Origin: Streptomyces chrestomyceticus JCM 4735 | Lineage (GTDB): Bacteria; Actinomycetota; Actinomycetes; Streptomycetales; Streptomycetaceae | Direction: 5' to 3' | Assembly (NCBI RefSeq): GCF_003865135.1 | Contig: NZ_BHZC01000001.1 | Location: forward strand, 5,332,001 to 5,396,000 | Length of the DNA: 64,000 nt | In this document: piece after piece, positions 25,997 through 34,318 of the stretch | Numbering within the stretch: the first letter of the stretch is position 1 | How the letters are laid out: the number at the start of each line of letters is the position of its first letter | Program-made: the position numbers and the translations under genes | Notes under the pieces: model-generated | What the model was told of the DNA's origin: nothing | The model's database searches: none | What the model saw: the letters and a program-made list of their open reading frames with translations, nothing else

Positions 25997-27292
25997 TTAC
26001 GCGTGGAGAGATGCCCCGCCGGGGCAAAAGGTTCCGGCTTGCGCCGATGTAAGAGCCGGGGCCGGGCGGCGGGTGCCGTACGGCTTCAGCGTGATCGCGT
26101 GGGCGCAGCGCTGCACGTCCTCGGCGAGCTTCTTCGCCACGTAGTTCTTCCACGGCAGGTGGGGCAGCATCCGCAGCATCACGTGCCGGAACCGGATGGC
26201 GGCCCGGGAGGCGGGCGTCATCTGCGGTACGAACTTCTCCGCCATCCGCTGGTTCGCCGTGACGTACGGCTGCATCTCCGCCTCGTAGCGCGCGAAGGCG
26301 GTACGGGGGTCGCCGCCCGCCGCCGCGAGTTCCCCGGCCAGTACGTACGCGCCCACCAGCGCCATCCCCGTCCCCTGTCCCGACGCGGGTGACGCGCAGT
26401 GCGCGGCGTCGCCCAGCAGCACCACGCGCCCGCGCGACCAGCGGTCCATTTCGATCAGGTCGAGCCCGTCGAAGTAGAAGTCGGCGGCGGTGCGGGACGC
26501 GTCGAGGAGGCGCGGCACCTGCCAGCCGGCGCCCTCGAACGCGGTCGCCAGCAGCGCGCGTTGGCCGTCCGCGTCCCGGTGGTCGTAGTCCAGCCGGGGC
26601 GAACGGAAGCAGAGCCACGCCTTGGCGCCGTTGGCGCCGCGTTCACCGGACGCGCTGTACGTGCAGACGAGGCGGCCGGGCGTGAGGTGGTACAACTCCT
26701 CGCCGGGCGCCGCCAGCTCGCCCGGGATGCTGAAGGCCGCTATGTACGCGCCGATGTGCCGCAGATAGCGCGACTCGTCGCCGAAGGCCAGGCGGCGGAC
26801 GGTGGAGTGCAGGCCGTCCGCGCCGACGACCAGGTCGAAACGGCGCGGCGTCCCGCGTTCGAAGGTGACGTCCACCCCCGTGCCGTCGTCCGCGAGCGAG
26901 CTGATCGAGTCGCCGAAGACGTACTCCACGTCGCCGCGCGTGCGGTCGTGGAGGATGCGGGTCAGGTCGCCGCGCATGATCTCGTCGTCGCCGTCCACCC
27001 GGGCGCCGAAGATGTCGGCGGGCAGCGTGGCCACCCGCCGCCCGTCGTCGTTCACGTACGCGCCGGTCCGCATGTCCGTACTGGCGCGCCGGATCTCCGG
27101 CAGTACGCCCATCCGGTCCGCGACCTCGATCGCGACGCCGCGCAGGTCGACCTTGTAACCGCCGGTCCGGAGTACGGGCGCGCGCTCGACCACGGTGACG
27201 GCGTAGCCGTAACGGTGCAGCCAGTACGCGAGGGCGGGGCCGCCGATGCCGGCGCCGGAGATGAGGGCGTGGGGACGGAGTGTGGAGGTCAT
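25997..27292 (-). CDS. FAD-dependent aromatic-type monooxygenase
   Basis: 431 residues. The PHBH/TetX-type flavoprotein motifs are in order: GAGIGGPALAYWL at residues 14-26 for the ADP part of FAD, the conserved VVGADGLHSTVRR (DG motif) in the middle, and VVLLGDAAHCASPASGQGTGMAL (GD motif) contacting the ribityl chain. Such enzymes hydroxylate aromatic or polyketide substrates, including antibiotics. A long palindromic region lies directly upstream (27301-27340) and probably binds a repressor, but no regulator gene is adjacent. Confidence 0.85.
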   Translation of the reverse strand: MTSTLRPHALISGAGIGGPALAYWLHRYGYAVTVVERAPVLRTGGYKVDLRGVAIEVADRMGVLPEIRRASTDMRTGAYVNDDGRRVATLPADIFGARVDGDDEIMRGDLTRILHDRTRGDVEYVFGDSISSLADDGTGVDVTFERGTPRRFDLVVGADGLHSTVRRLAFGDESRYLRHIGAYIAAFSIPGELAAPGEELYHLTPGRLVCTYSASGERGANGAKAWLCFRSPRLDYDHRDADGQRALLATAFEGAGWQVPRLLDASRTAADFYFDGLDLIEMDRWSRGRVVLLGDAAHCASPASGQGTGMALVGAYVLAGELAAAGGDPRTAFARYEAEMQPYVTANQRMAEKFVPQMTPASRAAIRFRHVMLRMLPHLPWKNYVAKKLAEDVQRCAHAITLKPYGTRRPAPALTSAQAGTFCPGGASLHA

Positions 27293-27300
27293 GCCGTGAC

Positions 27301-27340
27301 TATACGACTGTATCAGACGGTCGTCTATGACAACCGTATA
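27301..27340. promoter_or_regulatory. Nested palindrome upstream of the FAD monooxygenase
   Basis: TATACG at 27301-27306 mirrors CGTATA at 27335-27340. Within it, AGACGGTCGTCT at 27315-27326 is itself palindromic. The AT-rich outer arms may contain the -10 region. A TetR- or MarR-type operator is likely. The sequence is unrelated to the CTGACG palindrome. Confidence 0.5.
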
Positions 27341-27352
27341 GATCGGCGATGA

Positions 27353-27661
27353 TCACGGTGCGTGCAGGGCCTGGTCCAGCCTGCGGCCCCGGCTGTCCGC
27401 CACGCGTACGGCGTCGCTGAGCGACTCGGTGAGGCGGTTGGTGATGAAGAGGAGTTCGGTGGGGGCGGGGGGTTCGATCTGGTTCAGGGCGGTACGCGAG
27501 TGATCCAACACCTCGACTGCGGTGCACAGTTGCAACTCTTCCAGCCCGTCGGCCAGGTCCGACACGAGGCCGCGCCCGTCGCCGATCAGGTAGCAGGGCT
27601 TGCCGTCCTGAGCGGCCCAGGGGAGGAGGCGCGGCTCTTGGGGGTGGTTTTCGGTCGTCAT
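27353..27661 (-). CDS. Small protein of unknown function beside the XRE/DUF397 pair
   Basis: 102 residues from the ATG at 27661; the frame extends to 27679. Soluble and acidic, with the segments LLPWAAQDGKPCYLIGDG and LLFITNRLTESLSDAVRVA. Streptomyces XRE-DUF5753/DUF397 loci are often accompanied by a divergent small protein of this kind. It is divergent from the XRE gene, so the two may share a control region. Confidence 0.6.
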   Translation of the reverse strand: MTTENHPQEPRLLPWAAQDGKPCYLIGDGRGLVSDLADGLEELQLCTAVEVLDHSRTALNQIEPPAPTELLFITNRLTESLSDAVRVADSRGRRLDQALHAP

Positions 27662-27737
27662 GGCTTCAATGGTCGGCACGTGTGCGTAGCGTCACCAGGA
27701 GTAAGAGGTCCACAGGGCGAGTGTGGGGTGGTTGATC

Positions 27738-28550
27738 ATGGCCGCGAAGTGGTTGGAGCCGTCGCCCGCGCGCGTGCATGTCGGGGGGCTCATCAGCTCC
27801 TGGCGCCAGCGCGCGGGGATGACGCAGAAGGAACTGGCGCTCCAGACGCATGTGTCGGTGTCGCTGGAGGGCGCTTACGAGCGTGCGGAACGTATCCCGA
27901 GCGCGGGCTTTCTCATCGAGGCTGACCGACTCACCGTCGCGGAGGGCGAGCTGGAATCGTGCATCGGCCTGATGGAACAGGAGCCGGGGCGGGACCAGTT
28001 CCTGGAGTGGAAGGCGCTGGAGAGTGAGGCGCTGAGCATGGAGGGGTACCAGAGCATGGTGCTGCCTGGGCTGCTGCAGGCGCCTGACTACGTCTATGCC
28101 CTGTTCCGGACTCGGCTACCGGCGTACAGCAAGGGCGAAGTCGACCGGCTGGTGGAGGAACGGCTGGAACGAAAGGTCACGCTCATCCGGGACCCGGCCC
28201 CGACGGTGAGCTTCGTGGTCGAGCAGTCGGTGTTCGAGCGGCCGATCGGCGGTGTTGCGGCGTTCAAGAAGTGCTTGCTCCACGTCGTGCAGACGGTCCG
28301 CGAACTCGATCACGTCATGCTGCAGGTGATGCCCACGAACGTGACCGAGCACGCGGGGCTCAACGGGCCGTTGGACGTGGTGTTCTCGCCGGACGGGCGG
28401 TACAGCATCTTCATGGAGGGGCAGGCCAAGGGTAGGTTGCTGTCGAGGCCGGCTGAGGCACACCAGTACGTCCAGAGGGTCGGTGCTCTCCGGTCGCAGG
28501 CCATGGACCCGCAGAGGTCGCTGGAATTCGTCGAGAAACTGGCAAGGTGA
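27738..28550 (+). CDS. XRE-family DNA-binding protein with DUF5753 domain
   Basis: 270 residues from the ATG at 27738; a GTG at 27723 is the alternative. An N-terminal helix-turn-helix (SWRQRAGMTQKELALQTHVS, then AYERAERIPSAGFL) is followed by the DUF5753 domain, starting about residue 80 (FLEWKALESEALSMEGYQSMVLPGLLQ) and including QSVFERPIGG. This is the standard pairing for the many Streptomyces regulators encoded next to DUF397 proteins, such as those of BldB/WhiJ-type loci. The stop overlaps the start of the DUF397 gene. Confidence 0.85.
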   Translation: MAAKWLEPSPARVHVGGLISSWRQRAGMTQKELALQTHVSVSLEGAYERAERIPSAGFLIEADRLTVAEGELESCIGLMEQEPGRDQFLEWKALESEALSMEGYQSMVLPGLLQAPDYVYALFRTRLPAYSKGEVDRLVEERLERKVTLIRDPAPTVSFVVEQSVFERPIGGVAAFKKCLLHVVQTVRELDHVMLQVMPTNVTEHAGLNGPLDVVFSPDGRYSIFMEGQAKGRLLSRPAEAHQYVQRVGALRSQAMDPQRSLEFVEKLAR

Positions 28551-28795
28551 GTGTGAACGCCGAACTGACCTGGTTCAAGAGCAGCCACAGCAACCCCGAT
28601 GGCCAAACGTGTGTGGAAGTGGCCTACGCCTGGCGTAAGTCCAGCTACAGCGGCGAACAAGACGCCGACACCAACTGCGTCGAAGTGGCCACCACCCCCA
28701 CCACCATCCACATACGCGACTCCAAGAACGTCACCGGCCCCGCCCTCTCCGTACCCCCCGCCGCCTGGGCCGACTTCCTGCGCCTCATCTCGTAG
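28547..28795 (+). CDS. DUF397 protein with a partly duplicated N-terminal motif
   Basis: 82 residues, GTG start overlapping the XRE stop (GTGA). The usual DUF397 motif W(R/F)KSSxS...CVEVA appears twice: WFKSSHSNPDGQTCVEVA, then WRKSSYSGEQDADTNCVEVA. Only the second copy is followed by the rest of the domain (IHIRDSKNVTGPALSVPPAAWADFL). DUF397 proteins act with the adjacent XRE-DUF5753 regulator, probably as antagonist or toxin-antitoxin-like partner. The partial duplication is unusual. Confidence 0.85.
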   Translation: MSVNAELTWFKSSHSNPDGQTCVEVAYAWRKSSYSGEQDADTNCVEVATTPTTIHIRDSKNVTGPALSVPPAAWADFLRLIS

Positions 28796-29441
28796 TGCGG
28801 GTCGCGTCGTACTCGATGACGCGTTCGTTCATGGCTTGCAGGTGGTCGTCCCAGGAGTAGACGCGCCGGAGGCTGTAGCCGCCCCGGCCGGCCGGTTCGC
28901 GGATGATCACGTCGTGGCCGGACAGTTCGACGGACAGGGGTGTCACTCCGGCGTCCATGATCTGGGTGACCACCCCGTCCTTCGCCGTGAACCCCCACAG
29001 GAACAGAAACGTTTTCCCGGACTCGATGCCGAGCAGCAGCTCGTCCTTGCCGTCACCGTTCAGGTCCCGGTACTGCGGCGCCAGTACGGGGCAGCCCTTC
29101 TGCCCGGCGGCCCGGCACTCCCCGATCTTCCTGTTGGTGCCGTCCTCGTCCAGCTCGCCCGTCATGGACGCGACCTTGGCCTGCGCGACGGCCAGCGCCG
29201 ACACCCGGTGCAGGTCACCGGAGGGGACGCGCGGCGCCGACTTCAGCGGCGTCGGGCGCTCGGCGGAGTTGGGCTCGTACGTCTGCTCCGGCGCGGGCGT
29301 CCGGCCGGGCCACAGCAGCGCGGGCGCCGACGCCCCGGCCGTACGCCCCGCACTCTTCGGCTCACCCGTCCCGTCGCACCCGCTGACCAGCGCGCACGTG
29401 GCGGCCAGGGCGAGCGCCACGGCCGGCAGGGAACGGGGCAT
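28785..29441 (-). CDS. Lipoprotein with an FG-GAP/EF-hand-like calcium loop
   Basis: 218 residues from the ATG at 29441, chosen because it begins a lipoprotein signal: hydrophobic VALALAATCALVSGC with the lipobox Cys. A Pro/Ala-rich linker leads to a folded domain with YRDLNGDGKDELLLGIESG, a DxDxDG-like calcium-binding loop of the FG-GAP/VCBS type. It should be anchored to the outer face of the membrane. The 3' end overlaps the DUF397 gene by 11 bases, tail to tail. Confidence 0.7.
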   Translation of the reverse strand: MPRSLPAVALALAATCALVSGCDGTGEPKSAGRTAGASAPALLWPGRTPAPEQTYEPNSAERPTPLKSAPRVPSGDLHRVSALAVAQAKVASMTGELDEDGTNRKIGECRAAGQKGCPVLAPQYRDLNGDGKDELLLGIESGKTFLFLWGFTAKDGVVTQIMDAGVTPLSVELSGHDVIIREPAGRGGYSLRRVYSWDDHLQAMNERVIEYDATRTTR

Positions 29442-29703
29442 CGGTACGTCATTTCCGGTCGGGCCTGAAGGGCGGCGGCGGGCAGGGGCCACACCGCACA
29501 TGATGTTGTCTGCCCTTTGTTGCGGCAATTCGGCGGAGGCGTAACGGCCCGCCGTAGAGGAAGGTGCAGTGGTGTTACGGGCCCGGGAATCCGGCCGGAA
29601 ACCGTCCCCGCATGTAGGACACGTACTGTCCGCCATGCCGCCTAACGTCTTCGTCATCGGCCAGTGCGGTCACCCGGCCGCCCCGTACCGTGAGGAGCAC
29701 GCC

Positions 29704-30471
29704 ATGAGCCGTGTCACCGGCAACCAGCCCGACGGAACGCCTACCTGGGTCGAGCTGGTGGTGCCCGATCTCGAACGCGCCATGGACTTCTACGGGAAGC
29801 TGTTCGGCTGGACGTACGAGCGGGAGACGATGGCGGAGGGGCCGTACGCCATCGGGCTGGTGGACGGGCAGCGCGCCGCGGGCCTGATGGAGCGGTCCGA
29901 CGCGCAGGGCGACCCGTGGACCATGTTCATGGCGGCCGACGACTGCGACGGCACGGCCAAGCGGATCACCGACGCGGGCGGCCGGGTGCTGTGGGGCCCG
30001 GTGGACATCCGGGACTTCGGGCGGGCCGTGCTCGCCGAGGACAACGTGGGGGCGCAGTTCGGGCTCTGGCAGGCGCGCGCCCACGTCGGCTGCGAGATCG
30101 TCAACGAGCCCAACACCCTCGTACGCAACGACCTGTTGGCGCCGGCCGCGGATGCCGCGCGGGCCCGCGAGTTCTACACGGCGGTCTTCTCCTACACGCT
30201 GGACGGCAACCCGGACATGGCGGACGCCGACTTCACGTTCTTGCGCCGCCCGGACGGGCACGAGATCGGCGGGATCCTGGGCGTCCCGTCCCTCGGGGCC
30301 GCGAGCTGGGGGACGTGCTTCGAGGTGGCGGACACGGACGCGGCGGTGGCGCGGGCGGTCGCGGCCGGCGGGACGGCTACCGAGCCGGAGGACACGGTGT
30401 ACGTACGGCAGGCGCGGGTGACGGACCCGTTCGGTACGGAGTTCATGATCGGCGCGCGTCCGAAGGCGTAA
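29704..30471 (+). CDS. VOC family protein with two glyoxalase-like domains
   Basis: 255 residues from the ATG at 29704, with GAGGAG nine bases upstream. It has two tandem VOC modules: TPTWVELVVPDLERAMDFYGKLFGW at the start, and a second module from about residue 130 (AREFYTAVFSYTLDG). The sequence WVELVVPDL... with GLMER and FGLWQ resembles Streptomyces proteins annotated as hydrolases or hydroxylases. A paralogue lies at 38666. No function can be assigned from the sequence alone. Confidence 0.8.
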   Translation: MSRVTGNQPDGTPTWVELVVPDLERAMDFYGKLFGWTYERETMAEGPYAIGLVDGQRAAGLMERSDAQGDPWTMFMAADDCDGTAKRITDAGGRVLWGPVDIRDFGRAVLAEDNVGAQFGLWQARAHVGCEIVNEPNTLVRNDLLAPAADAARAREFYTAVFSYTLDGNPDMADADFTFLRRPDGHEIGGILGVPSLGAASWGTCFEVADTDAAVARAVAAGGTATEPEDTVYVRQARVTDPFGTEFMIGARPKA

Positions 30472-30505
30472 GGGCGCGGCGCGGCCCGAGCAGCCCGCGT
30501 AACAG

Positions 30506-30547
30506 CGCGCCCGGCGGCCGGCCACGGGGGACCGGCCGCCGGGCGCG
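30506..30547. terminator. Very strong hairpin between convergent genes
   Basis: A 16-base-pair perfect stem (arms 30506-30521 and 30532-30547) with a 10-base loop. It lies between the VOC gene and the convergent ALF-repeat gene and is likely a shared terminator. Confidence 0.75.
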
Positions 30548-30595
30548 TCAGTTGTCTGCCTCTACCGCTGCCTCGGCCTTTACCGCTGCCGGGCG

Positions 30596-31585
30596 TCAGC
30601 CGCGCTCGGCGGTGGTGCGGCGGCGGCCCGCGACCACCAGGCCCGCGCCCGCGGCGACGGCGACGGCGGCGCCGCCGGCGGCCCACGGGGTGACCGGGCT
30701 GACGCCGGTCGCGGCCAGGCTGCTGCCGGTGCTGGTGTTGCTGGTGGTGTCGCTGCCGGTGGACGTGACGGCGGTACCGGAGGGCGTGCCGGAGCCGGTG
30801 GTGCCGTGGTCGCCCGCGGGCTTGGTGTCGACGGCGGGCGTGACGTTCTTGCCGCCACCCTCCGCGGCCTTGCCCCCGGCCCCCTTCTCCTTCGCGGCCT
30901 TGTCCTTGGCCGCCTTGTCCTTGGCGGCCTTCTCCTTCGCCGCCCTCTCCTCTTCCGCCTTCTTCGCGGCGGCCTCGTCCTTGGCGCGGGCCTCGTACTG
31001 GCCTACGTCGAGGAAGTGCTGAAGGTCCTCGGGCCCGCCCCACAGCGCCTCATCAGCGGCGGCCTGGACGGCGGGGCCGCCGACGCTGGCAATCTGCACC
31101 ACGCGCACCCTGTTGTCCCCTTCAATGGCGAGGCTCAGGCCCTCCTCCAGGAAGCGCACCCGGTCCTGCGGGGCGCCGTCGAGAGCCTTGTTCGCCGCTT
31201 CGCGGACACTGGAGCCGACGTTCTTGCCCGCCAAGATCCGCAGGATCGCCACCTTGTTGTCCTCGTCGCGGGCCTCGTACTGCCCCGTCTCCAGGAACCG
31301 ACGCAGACCCTCGCGCGGGCCCGTGAGCGCCTTCTTGGCCTCCCGGGCCAGCGCGCGGCCGGGGTTCCCGTCCAGCATCCGCGCGACCGCGAGCAGATCC
31401 TCCTTCATGCGCGCCGTGTCCGCCGGCGTCTTCCCGGACTCGTCCGGCTGCGCCTGCGCGCCCTGGTCCGGCACCGAGTTGGCGGCGTCCGGTGCCTCGG
31501 CGGCGACCGCCGGGGAGGCGAACAGTACGGCCGGCGCGACCGCGGCAGCCGCCAGGAAGGCCGTGAGACGGGCCTGCTTCTTCAT
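30596..31585 (-). CDS. ALF-repeat surface protein with a class E sortase signal
   Basis: 329 residues from the ATG at 31585 (AAG AAG following); in-frame starts at 31600 and 31609 exist. A signal peptide ends near ASPAVA. About three ALF repeats follow (residues 55-205, for example ALTGPREGLRRFLETGQYEA and ALWGGPEDLQHFLDVGQYEA), then a Lys/Ala-rich helix (KDKAAKDKAAKEK) and a Gly/Thr-rich stalk. At residues 290-294 is LAATG, then a hydrophobic helix and RRR. This is the LAxTG sorting signal of Streptomyces class E sortases, so the protein is probably attached to the peptidoglycan. Confidence 0.85.
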   Translation of the reverse strand: MKKQARLTAFLAAAAVAPAVLFASPAVAAEAPDAANSVPDQGAQAQPDESGKTPADTARMKEDLLAVARMLDGNPGRALAREAKKALTGPREGLRRFLETGQYEARDEDNKVAILRILAGKNVGSSVREAANKALDGAPQDRVRFLEEGLSLAIEGDNRVRVVQIASVGGPAVQAAADEALWGGPEDLQHFLDVGQYEARAKDEAAAKKAEEERAAKEKAAKDKAAKDKAAKEKGAGGKAAEGGGKNVTPAVDTKPAGDHGTTGSGTPSGTAVTSTGSDTTSNTSTGSSLAATGVSPVTPWAAGGAAVAVAAGAGLVVAGRRRTTAERG

Positions 31586-31630
31586 GTCATGCACCAACAT
31601 TTCCAGCAATGAACAGCAATGAGCAAAAAA

Positions 31631-31646
31631 TAACCTTTACAGGTTA
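31631..31646. promoter_or_regulatory. Perfect palindrome between divergent genes
   Basis: TAACCT-TTAC-AGGTTA, six-base arms in an AT-rich stretch. It lies between the ALF-repeat gene and the alpha/beta hydrolase gene, and is a candidate operator for one or both. Confidence 0.5.
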
Positions 31647-31674
31647 AGGGGTGCCCGGGATTAGCGTGCCGGGC

Positions 31675-32472
31675 ATGGAGACTCCGCAAGAACACCGCAA
31701 TCGGCTGCTCCTGGACGGCCGTAGCCTCTCGTACATCGACTTCGGCCCCGCCGACGGAAAACCGCTCCTCGCCCTGCACGGGCATTTCTCCGAGGGCCTG
31801 AGTTTCGCCGGGCTCGCCGCCGAACTCGCCCCGGAATGGCGGGTGATCGCCCCCGACCAGGGCGGCCACGGCGAGTCGGACCGTACCCCGGACCATTCCC
31901 GCGAGGCGTACGTCGCCGACGCGCTCGCCCTCCTCGACCACCTCGGCCTGGCGTCCGCCGTGGTGCTCGGGCACTCCATGGGCGGCAAGAACGCGTACCA
32001 CCTCGCCGCCCGGCACCCGGAGCGGGTCCGCGCGCTGATCAATGTGGACGACCCGGTCGTGATCACCGACACCGGTCCCAGCGGCATCTCCTTCTGCCTG
32101 GACTGGCCGCGGCAGGCGCCGACCCGAGAGGCCCTGCTCGACGGGCTCGGCGCGGCGGCGCCGATGGTCGCCCCATGGCTGCGGCGGCAGGACGACGGCG
32201 GCTGGCGGCTGCCGTTCGTACCGGAGGACGTCGTCGCGTCCGACCTGGGTGTGCGCGGTGATCACTGGCCGGTCTGGCTGGCCAGCGACTGCCCGGCCCT
32301 GCTCGTGCACGGCCGTACGAGCTTCCTGGTGACGCCGGGGCTGGCCCGGGAGATGGCCGAACGCCGCCCGCACACCCGCCGGGTCGAGCTGGACGCCGGG
32401 CACTTCATCCCGACCGAGGACCCGGAGGGGCTGGTCAGGGCCGTACGGGAGTTCCTGGGCACGCTCGGGTGA
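31675..32472 (+). CDS. Alpha/beta hydrolase
   Basis: 265 residues from the ATG at 31675; the frame opens at 31651. The alpha/beta fold shows an oxyanion region LLALHGHFSEG, the nucleophile elbow GHSMGG (Ser), and the catalytic His in LDAGHFIP. The acid after strand 6 is not obvious: the expected Asp after LLVHGRTS is absent, so the Asp may come from another loop. Haloperoxidase/esterase-like members look similar. The substrate is unknown. It is divergent from the ALF-repeat gene across a palindrome. Confidence 0.8.
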   Translation: METPQEHRNRLLLDGRSLSYIDFGPADGKPLLALHGHFSEGLSFAGLAAELAPEWRVIAPDQGGHGESDRTPDHSREAYVADALALLDHLGLASAVVLGHSMGGKNAYHLAARHPERVRALINVDDPVVITDTGPSGISFCLDWPRQAPTREALLDGLGAAAPMVAPWLRRQDDGGWRLPFVPEDVVASDLGVRGDHWPVWLASDCPALLVHGRTSFLVTPGLAREMAERRPHTRRVELDAGHFIPTEDPEGLVRAVREFLGTLG

Positions 32473-32533
32473 GCGAAAGCAGGCGCCGGGACGGGTGCGG
32501 GGGCGCTGCGGGCGGGGCCATAGTGGACAGAGG

Positions 32534-32546
32534 GGAGATAATCTCC
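32534..32546. promoter_or_regulatory. Short perfect palindrome near a start codon
   Basis: GGAGAT-A-ATCTCC, 13 bases before the ATG at 32560. The left arm could also act as the ribosome site, which would put operator and translation start together. Confidence 0.4.
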
Positions 32547-32559
32547 ATAAGGTAAAGAA

Positions 32560-33276
32560 ATGGCAAACTTCGTTGAATGTATAACCGACCCGGACGCCGC
32601 CGGACCGCTGTGGTGCGGAGACCGGACGGTCGCCGTGTTCGCCGCCCGCCCGGAGGGCGCCGCCGAGGGCGCCGGTCGGGTCGAAGGGTCGGTCGCGCTG
32701 CTGGATCTGGGTGCCGACGACCCGGCCCTGCGCTTCGTCGCCGTCCTCGACTGCCCGGAGGGCGAAATCCTGGTGCCCCTGTTGCGGGGAGCGGCGGACG
32801 AGGCCCGTAAGGCGGGCGGTACGACGCTGCGCTGGATCACGGAGGAGGACGTGAGCCCCGGCAAGGCCGCGGTGGAGCTGGGCGCCCTCGAAAGCGGCGA
32901 GGTCTACCGCTGGTGGCGGCGCGACCTGCCGGCCGGTGTCCCCGTGCGGGACGCGGCGGTACGGCAGCTCCCCTCCGAGGAGGAGGGCGTCGCGTTCCGT
33001 ATCGGCACGGACGACGCCTGGTACGACGTCGAGCTGGACGACGACCGCGCTCGCCTGGTCCACGACCGCGCGGACGAGAGCACCGCCGACGCCCTCACCG
33101 CCCTCACCGCCCTCACCTCGGCGGCCCTCCACGCACTCGACACCGACCACCCCGGGCTGCGCGCCGCGGAGGTCAACGCGGCACCCGACGACGAGGAACT
33201 CCACGCGGCGCTACGCCGGTTGGGGTTCGCGGCGACGCATTCGCGTGCCGTGGAGTACACCCTGTCGCTGGCATAG
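32560..33276 (+). CDS. Protein of unknown function, possibly GNAT-fold
   Basis: 238 residues, ATG start preceded by AAGG. Acidic and soluble. The last 30 residues (LHAALRRLGFAATHSRAVEYTLSLA) recall the C-terminal strand of GNAT proteins, and FVAVLDCPEGEILVPLLRGAADEARKAG resembles a cofactor-loop helix. The glycine-rich Q/RxxGxG/A signature is not present. It could be a degenerate acetyltransferase or an unrelated fold. Confidence 0.55.
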   Translation: MANFVECITDPDAAGPLWCGDRTVAVFAARPEGAAEGAGRVEGSVALLDLGADDPALRFVAVLDCPEGEILVPLLRGAADEARKAGGTTLRWITEEDVSPGKAAVELGALESGEVYRWWRRDLPAGVPVRDAAVRQLPSEEEGVAFRIGTDDAWYDVELDDDRARLVHDRADESTADALTALTALTSAALHALDTDHPGLRAAEVNAAPDDEELHAALRRLGFAATHSRAVEYTLSLA

Positions 33277-33306
33277 AGCGGGGGCAGGGCGGGCCGTGCC
33301 GCCGGT

Positions 33307-34275
33307 TCATGGACGCGGCACGGCTTCGAACGAGAGCAGGGAGTTGTCGGGATGGTAACCCCGCTCCACCCACATGCCGCTCTCGCTTGCCTTGTACTCG
33401 TACCTCTTCGCATCCAGGATTCCGAGCAGCCGATGCTCGTCCGCCGAGTTCGGTCCGGGGCAGGTGCGGTGCGTGATGAGCTTCGGGCCGTGGAAGTAGA
33501 CACTCGTGCCGGAGAATTCGGCCGCTGCGCTGAAGGCATTGCAGCCGAGCTTGCCGGTGACGACGCCACCGGGGTGGAAGTCCCAGTAGAGGTCTTCGTC
33601 GGCGGAAGCAAAACCCAGTACGGTGTTCTCGGGACGGAATTCCTTGGGCCGGTACCGCGTCGTGAAGAACCCCTCGAACATGACCGGTGAGGCCGTCGCC
33701 GACTCGCCGCGCTCGTTCTTCAGCACGATCTCGTCGTGCCGTGCCGGGCGCCCGGGGACGGTGGGTTTCTCCGGAGGTTTCCTGGTGATCGTCAGCGGCC
33801 CTCGGAGGAATCGCTTGAGGCTGCGCTCGTTCTGATCCACGTACGGCTTGTCCGCGGAGGACGTGCACAAGGTGGAGGAGTCCCTGGGGCTCGGTGTCGG
33901 CGGGGGCGTGCCCACCTCCTCGCCCAACGCCAGTCTTGTTGAACGCAGTTCCGCATTCACCCGGAACGTGGCGCACCCGTAGGAGCCCGTCGCCGTCCCG
34001 TCGTCATGGAACTCGACCCACGGACGTATGCCGTGCCCGTCTTGGCGATCCGTCGCCCCCTCCGCCGTGACGTCGTAGAACTCCCAGATCCCATGGGACA
34101 ACGAGCCACCCACCCCGCCCGGCCCCTTCTCCGAAGGTGAGGCGGAGGCCGGAGTGCCGCGCCCGCTCCCGCCCGCTGGGGGCGGTGGCGCCCCGCATGC
34201 CGAGACAGCGGCAAGAGCCATGACGACTGCTCCGGCCGGTACCAGGGTGTGTCTTCGGACCCTCCGCTTCTTCAT
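33307..34275 (-). CDS. Lipoprotein with META/HslJ-like repeats
   Basis: 322 residues from the ATG at 34275 (MKKRRVRRH); a GTG two codons upstream is also possible. The signal peptide ends in a lipobox, VMALAAVSAC. After a Pro/Ser/Gly linker there are two related modules, each with a D/E-x-x-W or F-H-x-G-G-x-V/A-T-G-x-x-G-C pattern (FHDDGTATGSYGCATF and FHPGGVVTGKLGCNAF). This is the hallmark of META domains, known from HslJ and bacterial lipoproteins. It is likely anchored at the outer membrane face. Its ligand is unknown. Confidence 0.75.
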   Translation of the reverse strand: MKKRRVRRHTLVPAGAVVMALAAVSACGAPPPPAGGSGRGTPASASPSEKGPGGVGGSLSHGIWEFYDVTAEGATDRQDGHGIRPWVEFHDDGTATGSYGCATFRVNAELRSTRLALGEEVGTPPPTPSPRDSSTLCTSSADKPYVDQNERSLKRFLRGPLTITRKPPEKPTVPGRPARHDEIVLKNERGESATASPVMFEGFFTTRYRPKEFRPENTVLGFASADEDLYWDFHPGGVVTGKLGCNAFSAAAEFSGTSVYFHGPKLITHRTCPGPNSADEHRLLGILDAKRYEYKASESGMWVERGYHPDNSLLSFEAVPRP

Positions 34276-34318
34276 GACCACTGGAACGGGTCACGTCGGC
34301 CTCCGGTTCCCCCACTCG

